Source: Bacteroidota bacterium
GTDB lineage: Bacteria > Chloroflexota > Anaerolineae > Aggregatilineales > Phototrophicaceae
Assembly (NCBI GenBank): GCA_027492915.1
Contig: JAPUDW010000248.1
Location: 8,649 to 63,485 of the forward strand
DNA length: 54,837 nucleotides
Reading direction: 5' to 3'
The notes below the pieces were generated by a model. That model searched no databases, was not told the DNA's origin, and saw only the letters and a program-made list of their open reading frames with translations. A program made the position numbers and the translations under genes. This document shows positions 34,505 to 43,171 of the stretch, in pieces. How positions within the stretch are numbered: position 1 is the first letter of the stretch; each line of letters begins with the position of its first letter.

Positions 34505-35557
34505 TTAGCGATTTGTCTTGAATGTAGGTGCGACTTGTTCAGCAAACAACTGCATTCCTTCAATATCGGGGGCATCCATGAACCACAACATAAAATGTGA
34601 AATGCCAATAGCGATATAATTTTGAAGCTGAGCGGTAATTTCTTCCGGCGTACCGACTAAACCGGTATCCGTCAGGTAACGCGGATATTCGTCACTTTCG
34701 CCGTTCACGAAGGCGGTAAAGTCGGCATCCTGTGGCGTTTCCCCACCTTGCGGGGTTAAAGCCAATATCGCCTTCAGTTTTTCGCGCACGGCAGCACGAG
34801 TCGGCGCAATCAATATTTGCACTTCGTAGCTGATTTCAATTTCGTCAAACGAACGGTCAACCTTCTTGCAAGCGGCCTTCAGCGAATCGAGGCGCTGATT
34901 CATGGTGGTCAGGCCAACAGGTACGCTATTCCAGCCCTGCCCCCAACGGGCAACCGCATCAAAGGTCGTGGGATGGGCTTCGCCAAACCAAATGGGCGGG
35001 TGAGGCTGCTGCACGGGCGCGGGGGTACATACGGCCTCTTTGACGCTGTGGTATTTACCGTCGAAGGTCAGCGGGTTTTCGGGGGTGGATTCCCAGAGTT
35101 TGAGTGTCAGTTCCAAACCTTCAAGGAAGTTTGCCAAACGTTCTTCGACATTTTCGGGGTAGTTCAATCCATATGCCTGATGTTCGCTGATGCGCGTACC
35201 GGTATCGGCGAAGTAGATGAAGCGACCTCCCGAAAGCTGGTCCAGGGTGGCAATCATCTTGGCGGCCACCGAGGGATAGCGGAAGTAATGCCCCTGATGG
35301 ATGATGCCTAACTTCGCACGGGTTGTCACGCCAGCAATGGCTGAAAGGGTCGTCCAACCCTCCATAATGGCCTGATCTTTGCCAAGCATGAGATGATCCG
35401 CCACCCAGATTGAGTCGTAACCAAGTTCATCGGCAGACCGCGCTGTTTCGAAGGCGGTTCTTACATCGAGCGACGGGAAGTTAGGGGTGCGGAACAAGCC
35501 GCCACCGGGTAATGAGAAAATCGGTACACAGTAACCAAATTGAATGGGATGCGCCAT
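34505..35557 (-). CDS. LLM-class flavin-dependent oxidoreductase
   Basis: A 350-residue luciferase-like protein: FGYCVPIF at the start, SADELGYDSIWVADHLM, RAKLGIIHQGHYFRYPSVAAKMIATLDQLSGGR, and PPIWFGEAHP are standard LLM segments. Different from the LLM protein at 232-1119 in length and sequence. One nt separates its start from the stop of the hydroxyacid dehydrogenase upstream. LLM enzymes in sugar operons have been linked to oxygenative or F420/FMN redox steps; the substrate here is unknown. Confidence 0.87.
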   Translation of the reverse strand: MAHPIQFGYCVPIFSLPGGGLFRTPNFPSLDVRTAFETARSADELGYDSIWVADHLMLGKDQAIMEGWTTLSAIAGVTTRAKLGIIHQGHYFRYPSVAAKMIATLDQLSGGRFIYFADTGTRISEHQAYGLNYPENVEERLANFLEGLELTLKLWESTPENPLTFDGKYHSVKEAVCTPAPVQQPHPPIWFGEAHPTTFDAVARWGQGWNSVPVGLTTMNQRLDSLKAACKKVDRSFDEIEISYEVQILIAPTRAAVREKLKAILALTPQGGETPQDADFTAFVNGESDEYPRYLTDTGLVGTPEEITAQLQNYIAIGISHFMLWFMDAPDIEGMQLFAEQVAPTFKTNR

Positions 35558-35558
35558 G

Positions 35559-36629
35559 TTACTTGACCTCGTACTTCAGCGGTTCGCCGCGGAGGTGATG
35601 ATAGATATTCAACCAGATGTTGAGCGAGTCGCGAATATGCGTCCAGTGCCCCTGCCATGCCGAGTGTGAAGTCAGGGTAACGTTGTAGCTCGGATCTTCG
35701 TTCAGTTCATGCAGCGGATCATTCATCGGTACAGGTTCTTCGTACATTACGTCCAACCCTGCACCACCAAGACGGCGGTTTTTGAGGGCATCGACCAGCG
35801 CATCCTGTTCAACCAGCTTACCACGGGCGGTGTTGATGAAGTAGGCGTCCTGTTTCATCAAGCCGATTTCACGAGCGCCGATGATTTTTTCGGTGGCGGG
35901 CATTATGGGGATATGAACGCTAAGCGCATCCGACTGCTCGAACAGTTCATCCCATTCAACGTATTGAACGTGATACTTTTCTTCGAGTTCGGGCGGGAAA
36001 CGCACTTTATCCCAGTAAATACACTTCATCTCGAAGGCATGGGCATATTTTGCCATCGGGCGTGCAATTTCACCGAAGCCGAGCAAACCAAGGGTGTAAT
36101 CTTGCACGATGCGGACATTGGGTACGGTCGCGCCCCAACCGCGTTCGAAATACAAACGTTCTTTCATCTGGCGTTCTTGTTCGCGCGTCTGCTTATAATA
36201 GTTGAGCAGCAGCGTCCACGCGTGTTCGGCAACGGCGATATAGTTGATGAGCGGAGTTACACAGACAGGAATGCCCATTTCACGGGCGGTTTCCATCGGG
36301 ATACCGCGAGAGTCTTCACCCATATGTTGAAGGAGCTTGATCTTCTTGCCTTTGCGTAAGGTTTCAGCAGGGAGGCGCTGCTTATGGACAACGAGATAAT
36401 CGACATCCTCAATGATTGCGTCCAATTCTTCTAATGTGCTGACCTTAATAAGTTTGGTATCGTAATCAGCGAAAATTTCTTCAAAAAGCGGTGCATCTTT
36501 CGCCCACTCAACACGCGCGGGATCGTCCGGTGGCAAGCGCTTGTCGATTTCATGCGCATATTCCTTGCGGAACTGCACACCTAGCAGCACATAATTATAT
36601 TCTTCCCAAACAACCATCGTTGTAGTCAT
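35559..36629 (-). CDS. D-isomer-specific 2-hydroxyacid dehydrogenase
   Basis: A 356-residue NAD-dependent 2-hydroxyacid dehydrogenase (phosphoglycerate dehydrogenase-like). The NAD site is YTLGLLGFGEIARPMAKYA, followed by the acid residue of the second strand region (YWDKV), INTARGKLVEQDALVDAL with the substrate Arg, and the catalytic His in LTSHSAWQGHW. Start at ATG 36629 overlaps the stop of the TIM-barrel gene (ATGA); a 47-codon extension of the frame would run far into that gene and is not family-like. Probably reduces or oxidises a 2-keto/2-hydroxy acid derived from the imported sugar. Confidence 0.88.
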   Translation of the reverse strand: MTTTMVVWEEYNYVLLGVQFRKEYAHEIDKRLPPDDPARVEWAKDAPLFEEIFADYDTKLIKVSTLEELDAIIEDVDYLVVHKQRLPAETLRKGKKIKLLQHMGEDSRGIPMETAREMGIPVCVTPLINYIAVAEHAWTLLLNYYKQTREQERQMKERLYFERGWGATVPNVRIVQDYTLGLLGFGEIARPMAKYAHAFEMKCIYWDKVRFPPELEEKYHVQYVEWDELFEQSDALSVHIPIMPATEKIIGAREIGLMKQDAYFINTARGKLVEQDALVDALKNRRLGGAGLDVMYEEPVPMNDPLHELNEDPSYNVTLTSHSAWQGHWTHIRDSLNIWLNIYHHLRGEPLKYEVK

Positions 36630-37564
36630 GATCTCACCTGCGCCCATGCGCGCATAAACGTCCGTTTTCCGTTGGCGAGAATAGCTTCTGGCGTTTCTTC
36701 GCCCGGAATCGTCCGCAGTTCCATTGAAAGTATCGGTGTCGAGCCAAGTCGCTCGCGTGCATTCGTCCAATACTGGACGGCATCAAGCTGTCGCAAATAA
36801 TCCACCACTTCGGGCAAATCGTTGCGGCCTAAGGGATGACCGAAACGTGGGTGGAAGTCGCCATACAACGCTGAGTCGGGATGGTCGATGACGCAGTTGC
36901 CAATGTGGGCGTGAATGAGGTGCCGACCCGCCGTCTTGAGCGCGTGTTCAGCGGTTTCGCCGAGCAGCGGGAGGTGGCTCAGGTCGATGGTCAAACCGAA
37001 GTTAGCGCGGTCAACCGCATCGGCCATTTTGGCAGTTTCCACCGTTGGCCCGATGAGACGTTTCTTTTCGATTGTGCGGTCAAAGTTCTCGAACGTGATG
37101 AACAACTGCCGCTTGGTCGATTTTGCCGTGGCGTAATCGCAGAGTTCCTGCAAATCTTCTACTAACCGCGCGGTGGTGGCTTCAATCTGATTATCTGGGA
37201 CAGCCAGCGGCCCTTGCACCATCGCCATAACGCTGTTGAGGTCAATCGCTTCGTCGATTAAGGCTTTAAGGCGAGTCATGGCAGCCTTGCGCAAGTCAGC
37301 GTCGGCGCTGCCGGGTTCGAGCTTTTCGAGCAGCACAGGCAAGATCGGTAAATATACTACCTGCAACTGAGACTGTGCCAAGAGTGCTTTGGCTTTTTGT
37401 CGGACTTCGGGATTTTTGACGGGTGCGATTTCCACCGCGCCAAAGTCCGAGTCATTGACGATGGTCGTCAGGGTTTCGACAACCGGCCCTTCGCCTGTGC
37501 GACATTCGAGATAGATTAAGGGGTGAATCACCCCAAAATCCATCATGTGTGACCATGAAGTCAT
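36626..37564 (-). CDS. Xylose-isomerase-like TIM-barrel protein (sugar isomerase/epimerase type), 1
   Basis: A 312-residue AP-endonuclease-2/xylose-isomerase-like barrel. Probable metal ligands are Glu in LFITFENFD, Asp/His in GLTIDLSHLPL, His in LIHAHIGNC and Glu in SMELRT. Proteins of this fold include isomerases, epimerases, inosose dehydratases and 3-keto-glycoside lyases. Both ends overlap neighbours by ATGA (Gfo/Idh/MocA upstream, hydroxyacid dehydrogenase downstream). It is one of three such barrels in this operon; reaction unknown. Confidence 0.85.
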   Translation of the reverse strand: MTSWSHMMDFGVIHPLIYLECRTGEGPVVETLTTIVNDSDFGAVEIAPVKNPEVRQKAKALLAQSQLQVVYLPILPVLLEKLEPGSADADLRKAAMTRLKALIDEAIDLNSVMAMVQGPLAVPDNQIEATTARLVEDLQELCDYATAKSTKRQLFITFENFDRTIEKKRLIGPTVETAKMADAVDRANFGLTIDLSHLPLLGETAEHALKTAGRHLIHAHIGNCVIDHPDSALYGDFHPRFGHPLGRNDLPEVVDYLRQLDAVQYWTNARERLGSTPILSMELRTIPGEETPEAILANGKRTFMRAWAQVRS

Positions 37565-38763
37565 ACTTGCGTACCCCGTACTATCTCTTCTTGATAGGGA
37601 GACTCTTCGCCGAGCAGCACTTCGTTAAGGGTGACCATACGGTTGAGGAGTTCGGACTCTAAGAGGCCGAATACCAGTGCCAGTGAACGCAAGCCCTGTT
37701 CGCCGGTAACTTCCGGCTCACGATCATTTAAGATCGCGTCCACAAAGTCTGCCTGCTCGATACCGAGCAAGTTCGAGTCAATGTCCGCCCACGGCAGGTC
37801 GTAGCTGGTGAGGCGATCTCCCTTGAATAAGGCTGCGGTGACTTCATCTAAGTGGAAATCCGGCACGAGGGCGAGTAAATCTTCCACGGGCGTATCTTTG
37901 CCATCACGGCGCTGAACCAAACGCAGGGGTTTGCCGGAGCGGTCGCCGGGGATGGAAAGTGAGCCGCCAGTACCATAGATCATGCGCGAGAATAAACCCT
38001 CGCCACGTCCGGCGACGTTCAGCAGCCAATTTGCTAGTGCGCCGCTTTCGAAGCGCATCACGCCAACCGAGAGGTCTTCAGCATCAGCTTCATGCTTCAC
38101 GCCCTGTGCATCCGTGCGCTCTTTATCGACAATCGAATTCATACCGACGACGGTATCAATTGGACCAAGGTAGTATTCAAGGATGTCGGTGTAGTGGACA
38201 CCCATGTCGATGACGATACCACCGCGATCTTTGCGATGCCGCCACGGAGTGATGATAACGAACTCACCAGCGCCGGAGGATTCCTGCGTGGCAAGGAAGG
38301 GTGTACCAATCGCGCCACTGTCCACCAATGCCTTACCCAAGCGGTTGATGGGGTCACGGCGGTAGTTTTCAGCGACAGCCAGCTTGCGATTAGCTTTCTT
38401 ACCGGCCTCGACCAAGCGCACACCTTCAGCGACAGTGAGCGTAATCGGTTTTTCGACCATGACATGAATGCCTGCCGCGAAGGCTTTTTCGGCGACATCG
38501 ACATGCATTTCCGGCGAGGTGGTGACGATGATGCCATCGAGCTTGAGCGTGCTAATCATTGTGTCGAAGTCAGAGAATGCCTGCGGACGGACGCCAAGCA
38601 ACTCTTCGGCGTGGTCAACCATTTTCTCAAGGTTGGCAGGCATGATGTCGCAGACGGCGACCAGATCAAAGTTTAGTTTGCCAGCAGCCTTCAACTGCTT
38701 CATACCAATGACGTGGCGGCGACCCATTACCCCACAGCCAACCAGTCCCATTGCGAACGACAT
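37561..38763 (-). CDS. Gfo/Idh/MocA-family oxidoreductase
   Basis: A 400-residue oxidoreductase with N-terminal NAD(P) fold (MGLVGCGVMGRRHVIGM; AVCDIMPANLEKM) and the EKP motif (HVMVEKPITLT) followed by the C-terminal domain with DRGGIVIDMGVHYTDILEYYLG, where the catalytic His sits. Family enzymes oxidise a sugar or cyclitol hydroxyl to a ketone, often at C3 of a glycoside. Its stop overlaps the start of TIM barrel 1 and it lies 2 nt after barrel 2, an arrangement seen for oxidise-then-eliminate sugar pathways. Confidence 0.93.
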   Translation of the reverse strand: MSFAMGLVGCGVMGRRHVIGMKQLKAAGKLNFDLVAVCDIMPANLEKMVDHAEELLGVRPQAFSDFDTMISTLKLDGIIVTTSPEMHVDVAEKAFAAGIHVMVEKPITLTVAEGVRLVEAGKKANRKLAVAENYRRDPINRLGKALVDSGAIGTPFLATQESSGAGEFVIITPWRHRKDRGGIVIDMGVHYTDILEYYLGPIDTVVGMNSIVDKERTDAQGVKHEADAEDLSVGVMRFESGALANWLLNVAGRGEGLFSRMIYGTGGSLSIPGDRSGKPLRLVQRRDGKDTPVEDLLALVPDFHLDEVTAALFKGDRLTSYDLPWADIDSNLLGIEQADFVDAILNDREPEVTGEQGLRSLALVFGLLESELLNRMVTLNEVLLGEESPYQEEIVRGTQV

Positions 38764-38765
38764 GT

Positions 38766-39581
38766 TTACTTTCCCTCTGGCAGTTCTAATTTATGATTCA
38801 GGCTCTTGATATGCGCGGCGTTGATCTTGGAACTTTCGAGCGGCGACACGGTGCTGCTGCTCTGCTCTACCACGACCCAACCGGGGAACTTCTGCGCGAC
38901 GAGTTCGGCAAGAATTGCACCGAAATCCAAGCCGATGCTGCCCTGCCCAATTTCGACGAACTTACCGCCTGCCCAGTCCTTCAAGTGCATGTAACCGATG
39001 CGGGGATAATATTTGCGGATATGGGCAACCGGATCTTCGTTTACCAGCCCGATGTGGGAGACATCAAGGCAGAGTTTGGTCACTTTGGTTTCGTTCAGCA
39101 GAATATCGATTTCACCTTCAGTTTCGATGGTGCAGCCGACGTGTGGGTGATAGGCCAAGGTAATGCCCTTATCTGCACCATACTTAGCGAGTTCTTCGCA
39201 ACCTGCGGCGAGGTTCTTGTATTCTTCGGCTGTAGGTGGACGGGTGCGAAGGCGACCGCCACCGACCAAGCCATACTGTTCGGTGCCGAAGAGTGCTGCG
39301 TAATCCATACGGCGTTTGTGGGTGGTGATGGTATCGGGATTAAAAGGTACTTCGATACCACCAAAGAAGATGCCGGGTGTTAGCCCTTGCAGGATCGAGC
39401 GCAAGTAATCCGGCGAACCGAGCCAGTCAAGCGAGTGGTCGAATAATTCGACCGCGTGCCAACCGGCCTTCTTGATGTCCTTGAACATGGCGACCATATC
39501 TGGTTTTGTCGTCCAGTTGATGGTGCTGTAGGCAAAACGCAAGGCATGTGTATTTTTGGTAGTGGCTTTAGCTTTGGGCAT
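38766..39581 (-). CDS. Xylose-isomerase-like TIM-barrel protein, 2
   Basis: A 271-residue barrel of the sugar phosphate isomerase/epimerase class: VELFDHSLDW near the start, LAYHPHVGCTIETEG, KLCLDVSHIGLVNEDPV, IGYMHLKDW and VVVEQSS give the expected His/Asp/His/Glu ligand set. The spacing of motifs resembles inosose dehydratase/2-keto-myo-inositol isomerase-type proteins, but this is not a firm identification. It lies between barrel 3 (57 nt away) and the Gfo/Idh/MocA gene (2 nt away). Confidence 0.86.
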   Translation of the reverse strand: MPKAKATTKNTHALRFAYSTINWTTKPDMVAMFKDIKKAGWHAVELFDHSLDWLGSPDYLRSILQGLTPGIFFGGIEVPFNPDTITTHKRRMDYAALFGTEQYGLVGGGRLRTRPPTAEEYKNLAAGCEELAKYGADKGITLAYHPHVGCTIETEGEIDILLNETKVTKLCLDVSHIGLVNEDPVAHIRKYYPRIGYMHLKDWAGGKFVEIGQGSIGLDFGAILAELVAQKFPGWVVVEQSSSTVSPLESSKINAAHIKSLNHKLELPEGK

Positions 39582-39637
39582 GATCGTTAGGCTTCCGTGT
39601 CTTTCCGAGTAAAAATGACTCTCAACTTATGATTCGA

Positions 39638-40519
39638 TTAAGCAGGTTCTTCATCAGCATTCAACAAGCGAATGCCCAGTTCACCCGCAATTTTAGTAAA
39701 CAATGCGCCAACGGCTGGCATTTCTTCGCTGGATGCGCCCTCAACAATTACAGGAAAGTCCGGCGACAGTGCTTCCATCTGACGGAACAGGTTATGGAAA
39801 TCCATATTACCTTGCCCCGGACATCCATCTTGAAGGTGTACTGATAGGCGGTTCTCGATCCAAATATCTTTGGCATGGCAGCTAATAATGCGCTTGCCAA
39901 GAACTTCAATGTGATGACTGACAGCAGTCGCAGTATCAAAGACCTGTTCACGTGTGATCCAATTGGCAGAATCGTAGTCGCTGGTGACGCGCGGCGAGTT
40001 CACTTCATCAAGTACTTCAGCAGTCACTTCCGCCGACTCCAACGTGACGAGTTGATGGCCTTCCATACTGAGGTACACATCCGTATCCTCGGCAGCGGAG
40101 GCGCATTCTTTCAGGCTTTTCACCAACTGACGACGGGCTTCTTCTGACCAGTTATAGGGATGTGGGAACCACGGACCATTGGGATTCATGGAACCAGGGC
40201 CAGTGTCGATGCCGCGCGCACCTAACCAACTGGCAAGCCGCAGTGCTGCCTGTACGGTTTTTACCGATTGGGCACGAGCGGTCTCATCGGGCGTTACCAA
40301 GTTTTGCCAATAGCCCGTCACTTGATATAAACGTAGATTTTCGTCCGCCAGCAATTTCTTCACGCGGTCAGCTTTTTCGCGCGGGGTGGTATGAGGGTCA
40401 TTCGCACGGAAACGGGTGAAGATACCCGAATACCCCATATCACGAACGCGCTTACAAATCTCCGGCGTTAAATCATCCATGTCATCGGGGAGAAAAGCCC
40501 CGCACATTCCAATTCGCAT
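39638..40519 (-). CDS. Xylose-isomerase-like TIM-barrel protein, 3
   Basis: A 293-residue barrel of the same superfamily: IGMCGAFLPDDMDDL at the start, metal ligands plausibly Glu in YLSMEGHQLVT, Asp in RVTSDYDSANW, His in RIISCHAKDIW and Glu in PVIVEGASSEE. The DIW and GHQ segments differ from the other two barrels, so it likely catalyses a different step (mannonate-dehydratase-like or epimerase-like roles are conceivable). Transcribed 18 nt after the cupin gene. Confidence 0.85.
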   Translation of the reverse strand: MRIGMCGAFLPDDMDDLTPEICKRVRDMGYSGIFTRFRANDPHTTPREKADRVKKLLADENLRLYQVTGYWQNLVTPDETARAQSVKTVQAALRLASWLGARGIDTGPGSMNPNGPWFPHPYNWSEEARRQLVKSLKECASAAEDTDVYLSMEGHQLVTLESAEVTAEVLDEVNSPRVTSDYDSANWITREQVFDTATAVSHHIEVLGKRIISCHAKDIWIENRLSVHLQDGCPGQGNMDFHNLFRQMEALSPDFPVIVEGASSEEMPAVGALFTKIAGELGIRLLNADEEPA

Positions 40520-40537
40520 CAGATTAGTCTTCCGTGT

Positions 40538-41227
40538 TTATTCTTCATGTTCGAGTACAGCGCGAGCACTAAAGGGATCAGTGACAATGAGCGAGAGTAC
40601 AACAACCGGTTCGCTGCCTGTATTGCTGATCTGGTGCGGTGTGGTTGCGGGAATATGTAGATATTCATTGGCAACTAGTTCACCTGACAATTTATTTACC
40701 CGCACCTGCGCCGCGCCGGAGACAATGTAGATTACGCGGTCTTGTACGGCTATCTTCTGCTCAGGCTCGCTTTCGCCGGGTTGTAGGGTCAACCGCGCCG
40801 CCTGGAAATGCTCATTGGAAGGCAGTTGGTCGGTTTCATAGATGTTGGCGAACGGCGCATCACCTTCAAAGTTATCGGGCGTAAAGTCTTTGTGACGCAA
40901 ACGGTTATGCTTATGGTTAGGCGCAACGACGACAAAGAAACAGGTGGTTTCATCGCCAGCGAACCAATAGTTGTGATACTTGTTGGGCGGCATGATAACA
41001 AAGTCGCCCTTTTTATATATACGTTTGCTCCCACCAACCTGAATTTCGAGGCTGCCCTGCGCCATGAAACCTATTTCAGTCGCGTCGTCATGGACATGGG
41101 GTGTGGGGCCGAGCCAGTCATTGTTGAACCATTGGACATCAGGCGTCCATATTAAAGGAAGACCACGGCAGCGCTCATTGAGCAACCGCGGCTGTTCCAT
41201 CCATTGGTTATGATCTATCAGAGACAT
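40538..41227 (-). CDS. Two-domain cupin protein
   Basis: A 229-residue bicupin. The first cupin carries a full metal motif (GPTPHVHDDATEIGFMAQG, then FVIMPPNKYHNYWF); the second (VIYIVSGAAQVRVN ... IPATTPHQISNTG) retains the fold but fewer ligands. Cupins in sugar operons may be isomerases, dioxygenases or ligand sensors; no function can be set here. It sits 2 nt after the second permease gene, directly linking transport and catabolism. Confidence 0.83.
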   Translation of the reverse strand: MSLIDHNQWMEQPRLLNERCRGLPLIWTPDVQWFNNDWLGPTPHVHDDATEIGFMAQGSLEIQVGGSKRIYKKGDFVIMPPNKYHNYWFAGDETTCFFVVVAPNHKHNRLRHKDFTPDNFEGDAPFANIYETDQLPSNEHFQAARLTLQPGESEPEQKIAVQDRVIYIVSGAAQVRVNKLSGELVANEYLHIPATTPHQISNTGSEPVVVLSLIVTDPFSARAVLEHEE

Positions 41228-41229
41228 GT

Positions 41230-42147
41230 TTATCCTTTTATACCGCTGGTTACGAAACCCTGAACGATGTACCGCTGTGCAGCAAGGAACATCAAAATCA
41301 TCGGCAGAACCATCAACGTTGAAATTGCCATGATGTAGTCAGTACGGGCAAGCTGGGGAAAGTAGTTACGGAACAAATTCAAGCCCAGCGACAAGGTAAA
41401 GTTATTCGGATCAGACAGGAAAATGAAGGGGTTCAGGAAGTCGTTCCAAATACCTAAAATGGTTAACAATGTTACGGAGATCAACGCAGGACGCGCTAAG
41501 GGAAGATAGATCCGCCACCAGATCGTCAGGTGCCCCGCTCCGTCAATAATGGCAGCTTCGTCTAGCTCACGCGGGATTTGCATAAAGAACTGACGCAACA
41601 AGAAGATATTGACCGCACCACCGCCAAACCACGCAGGGACAATCAGCGGCGCAAATGTGTTCAGCCATCCCAACTTGTGAAAGAGGATGTATAGAGGAAT
41701 GAGTGTCACCTGTGCGGGAAGCATGAGTGAAGCTAAAACCAAAATAAACCAAATGTTGCGACCGGGAAACTGTAGGCGAGCGAAACCATAAGCACAGAGT
41801 GATGAACTCAACACGACACCCGGCACCGTCGCAACGATGATAAATATGGTGTTAAACGTCCAACGAGGGAATTGTGTATTAGGGTAATTCCATGCTTCGA
41901 CGAAGTTGGAAGGCACAATCTGATTTGGAAAGAAGGTTGGCGGATAACTATTGATCTCGGCATACGATTTGAGCGATGTGCTGACCATCACAATCAAAGG
42001 CAGTACAAATATGAGCGCACAGATAATCAGCAAACCGTAAACAAAGCCTTTGCTCGTCATTTCCTGACGGCGACGGACAGCTTTAATTTTTGCGGAATTG
42101 GGCGTCGAATAAACTGCGCCAGTGCCTGTATTGGTGGTCGTGGTCAT
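41230..42147 (-). CDS. Sugar ABC importer permease (MalG type)
   Basis: A 305-residue permease with about six membrane segments and the EAA loop ELDEAAIIDGAGHLTIWWRIYLPLARP. ATG 42147 overlaps the stop of the first permease (ATGA); a 10-codon longer frame is unnecessary. Second membrane subunit of the importer that heads this operon. No ATPase subunit nearby. Confidence 0.92.
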   Translation of the reverse strand: MTTTTNTGTGAVYSTPNSAKIKAVRRRQEMTSKGFVYGLLIICALIFVLPLIVMVSTSLKSYAEINSYPPTFFPNQIVPSNFVEAWNYPNTQFPRWTFNTIFIIVATVPGVVLSSSLCAYGFARLQFPGRNIWFILVLASLMLPAQVTLIPLYILFHKLGWLNTFAPLIVPAWFGGGAVNIFLLRQFFMQIPRELDEAAIIDGAGHLTIWWRIYLPLARPALISVTLLTILGIWNDFLNPFIFLSDPNNFTLSLGLNLFRNYFPQLARTDYIMAISTLMVLPMILMFLAAQRYIVQGFVTSGIKG

Positions 42148-43073
42148 GAGCGCACCTCTCCTTCGTAATAAACCCACAACGGCGAACTACGGAATATGAA
42201 TAGGGTTAGTACAATAATGATGGCGAACAACACCCATGCCATTGCAGACGCATAGCCCATTTCCAGCCACTTAAATGCTTTTTCATAAAGATTGTAGTTG
42301 TAGAAATAGGTTGATTTTGCAGGGCCGCCGTTCGTCATGATGAATGCGGGAACGAAGAACTGGAATGCCCCAATAACGCCTGTTACCACATTGAAAAAAA
42401 TCGTCGGCGAGAGCATTGGAATAACAATACTCGTAAACCTTTGGACCCCATTGGCACCATCGATTTTTGCAGCGTCCGTCAAATCTTCGGGAATATTCTG
42501 CATTCCTGCAACATAAATAATCGTTGTTACTGCACTGCCCCACACGCTCATAATGACGAGGGCAAAGAGTGCTGATTCGGGTGATCCCAGCCAATTTATT
42601 TGCGGCAAACCTAACGTCTGGAATACGCTGCTGATCGGGCCAAACTCTTTGTTGTATAGATACTTCCAGAGCACTGCCGAAGCAGCCGCTGGAACGATAA
42701 TTGGCAAATAGAAAATGGTACGGAAAACGGTCAAGCCACGCACTTTTTGGGTGAGCAGCACTGCCAACCCAATCCCCACGATTTGTGAAAAGATCACAAA
42801 CATAATGCCGAAGCGGACGGTAATGCTCAGGGATTGAATAAAGGCTTTATCTTTGGTGAACAGCTCAATGTAATTTTGAAACCCGATGAACTCGGGTATG
42901 CCGATAATCTTATAATCCGTCAGGCTGTAATATGCGGAGGCGATCATCGGGCCAAACGTCCAAATGAGCAACCCCAACACAACTGGCAAAATGAACAGGT
43001 AGCCACGCAGTGTATCTTTCCAAAAGGTTGGACTGCGCTTGCTTTTTGGGGGTTTAGATGCCACTGCGGTCAT
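42144..43073 (-). CDS. Sugar ABC importer permease (MalF type)
   Basis: A 309-residue permease: first segment LRGYLFILPVVLGLLIWTFGP, about six segments in all, and the EAA loop DLTDAAKIDGANGVQRFTSIVIPMLSP. GAGGAG precedes the ATG. Separated from the binding-protein gene by 98 bp with a strong hairpin. Confidence 0.92.
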   Translation of the reverse strand: MTAVASKPPKSKRSPTFWKDTLRGYLFILPVVLGLLIWTFGPMIASAYYSLTDYKIIGIPEFIGFQNYIELFTKDKAFIQSLSITVRFGIMFVIFSQIVGIGLAVLLTQKVRGLTVFRTIFYLPIIVPAAASAVLWKYLYNKEFGPISSVFQTLGLPQINWLGSPESALFALVIMSVWGSAVTTIIYVAGMQNIPEDLTDAAKIDGANGVQRFTSIVIPMLSPTIFFNVVTGVIGAFQFFVPAFIMTNGGPAKSTYFYNYNLYEKAFKWLEMGYASAMAWVLFAIIIVLTLFIFRSSPLWVYYEGEVRS

Positions 43074-43105
43074 GGTAACTCCTCATCACTTCAAAGCATT
43101 TAGAG

Positions 43106-43133
43106 TCCCGCCGCAGAAAATTCTGCGGCGGGA
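43106..43133 (-). promoter_or_regulatory. Stem-loop between binding-protein and permease genes
   Basis: TCCCGCCGCAGAA (43106-43118) and TTCTGCGGCGGGA (43121-43133) form a perfect 13-bp stem. No T-run follows in the direction of transcription. As in the importer at 9 kb, it probably lowers permease relative to binding-protein expression or stabilises the upstream message. Confidence 0.65.
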
Positions 43134-43171
43134 TCATTTCAAACGTTTAGATCAAACTTAAGTCCGAAAAC

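Noticed and set aside
36630..36770. 47-codon N-terminal extension of the hydroxyacid dehydrogenase
   Set aside because: It would overlap the TIM-barrel gene by about 145 bp and is not similar to the family; the ATGA start at 36629 is better.
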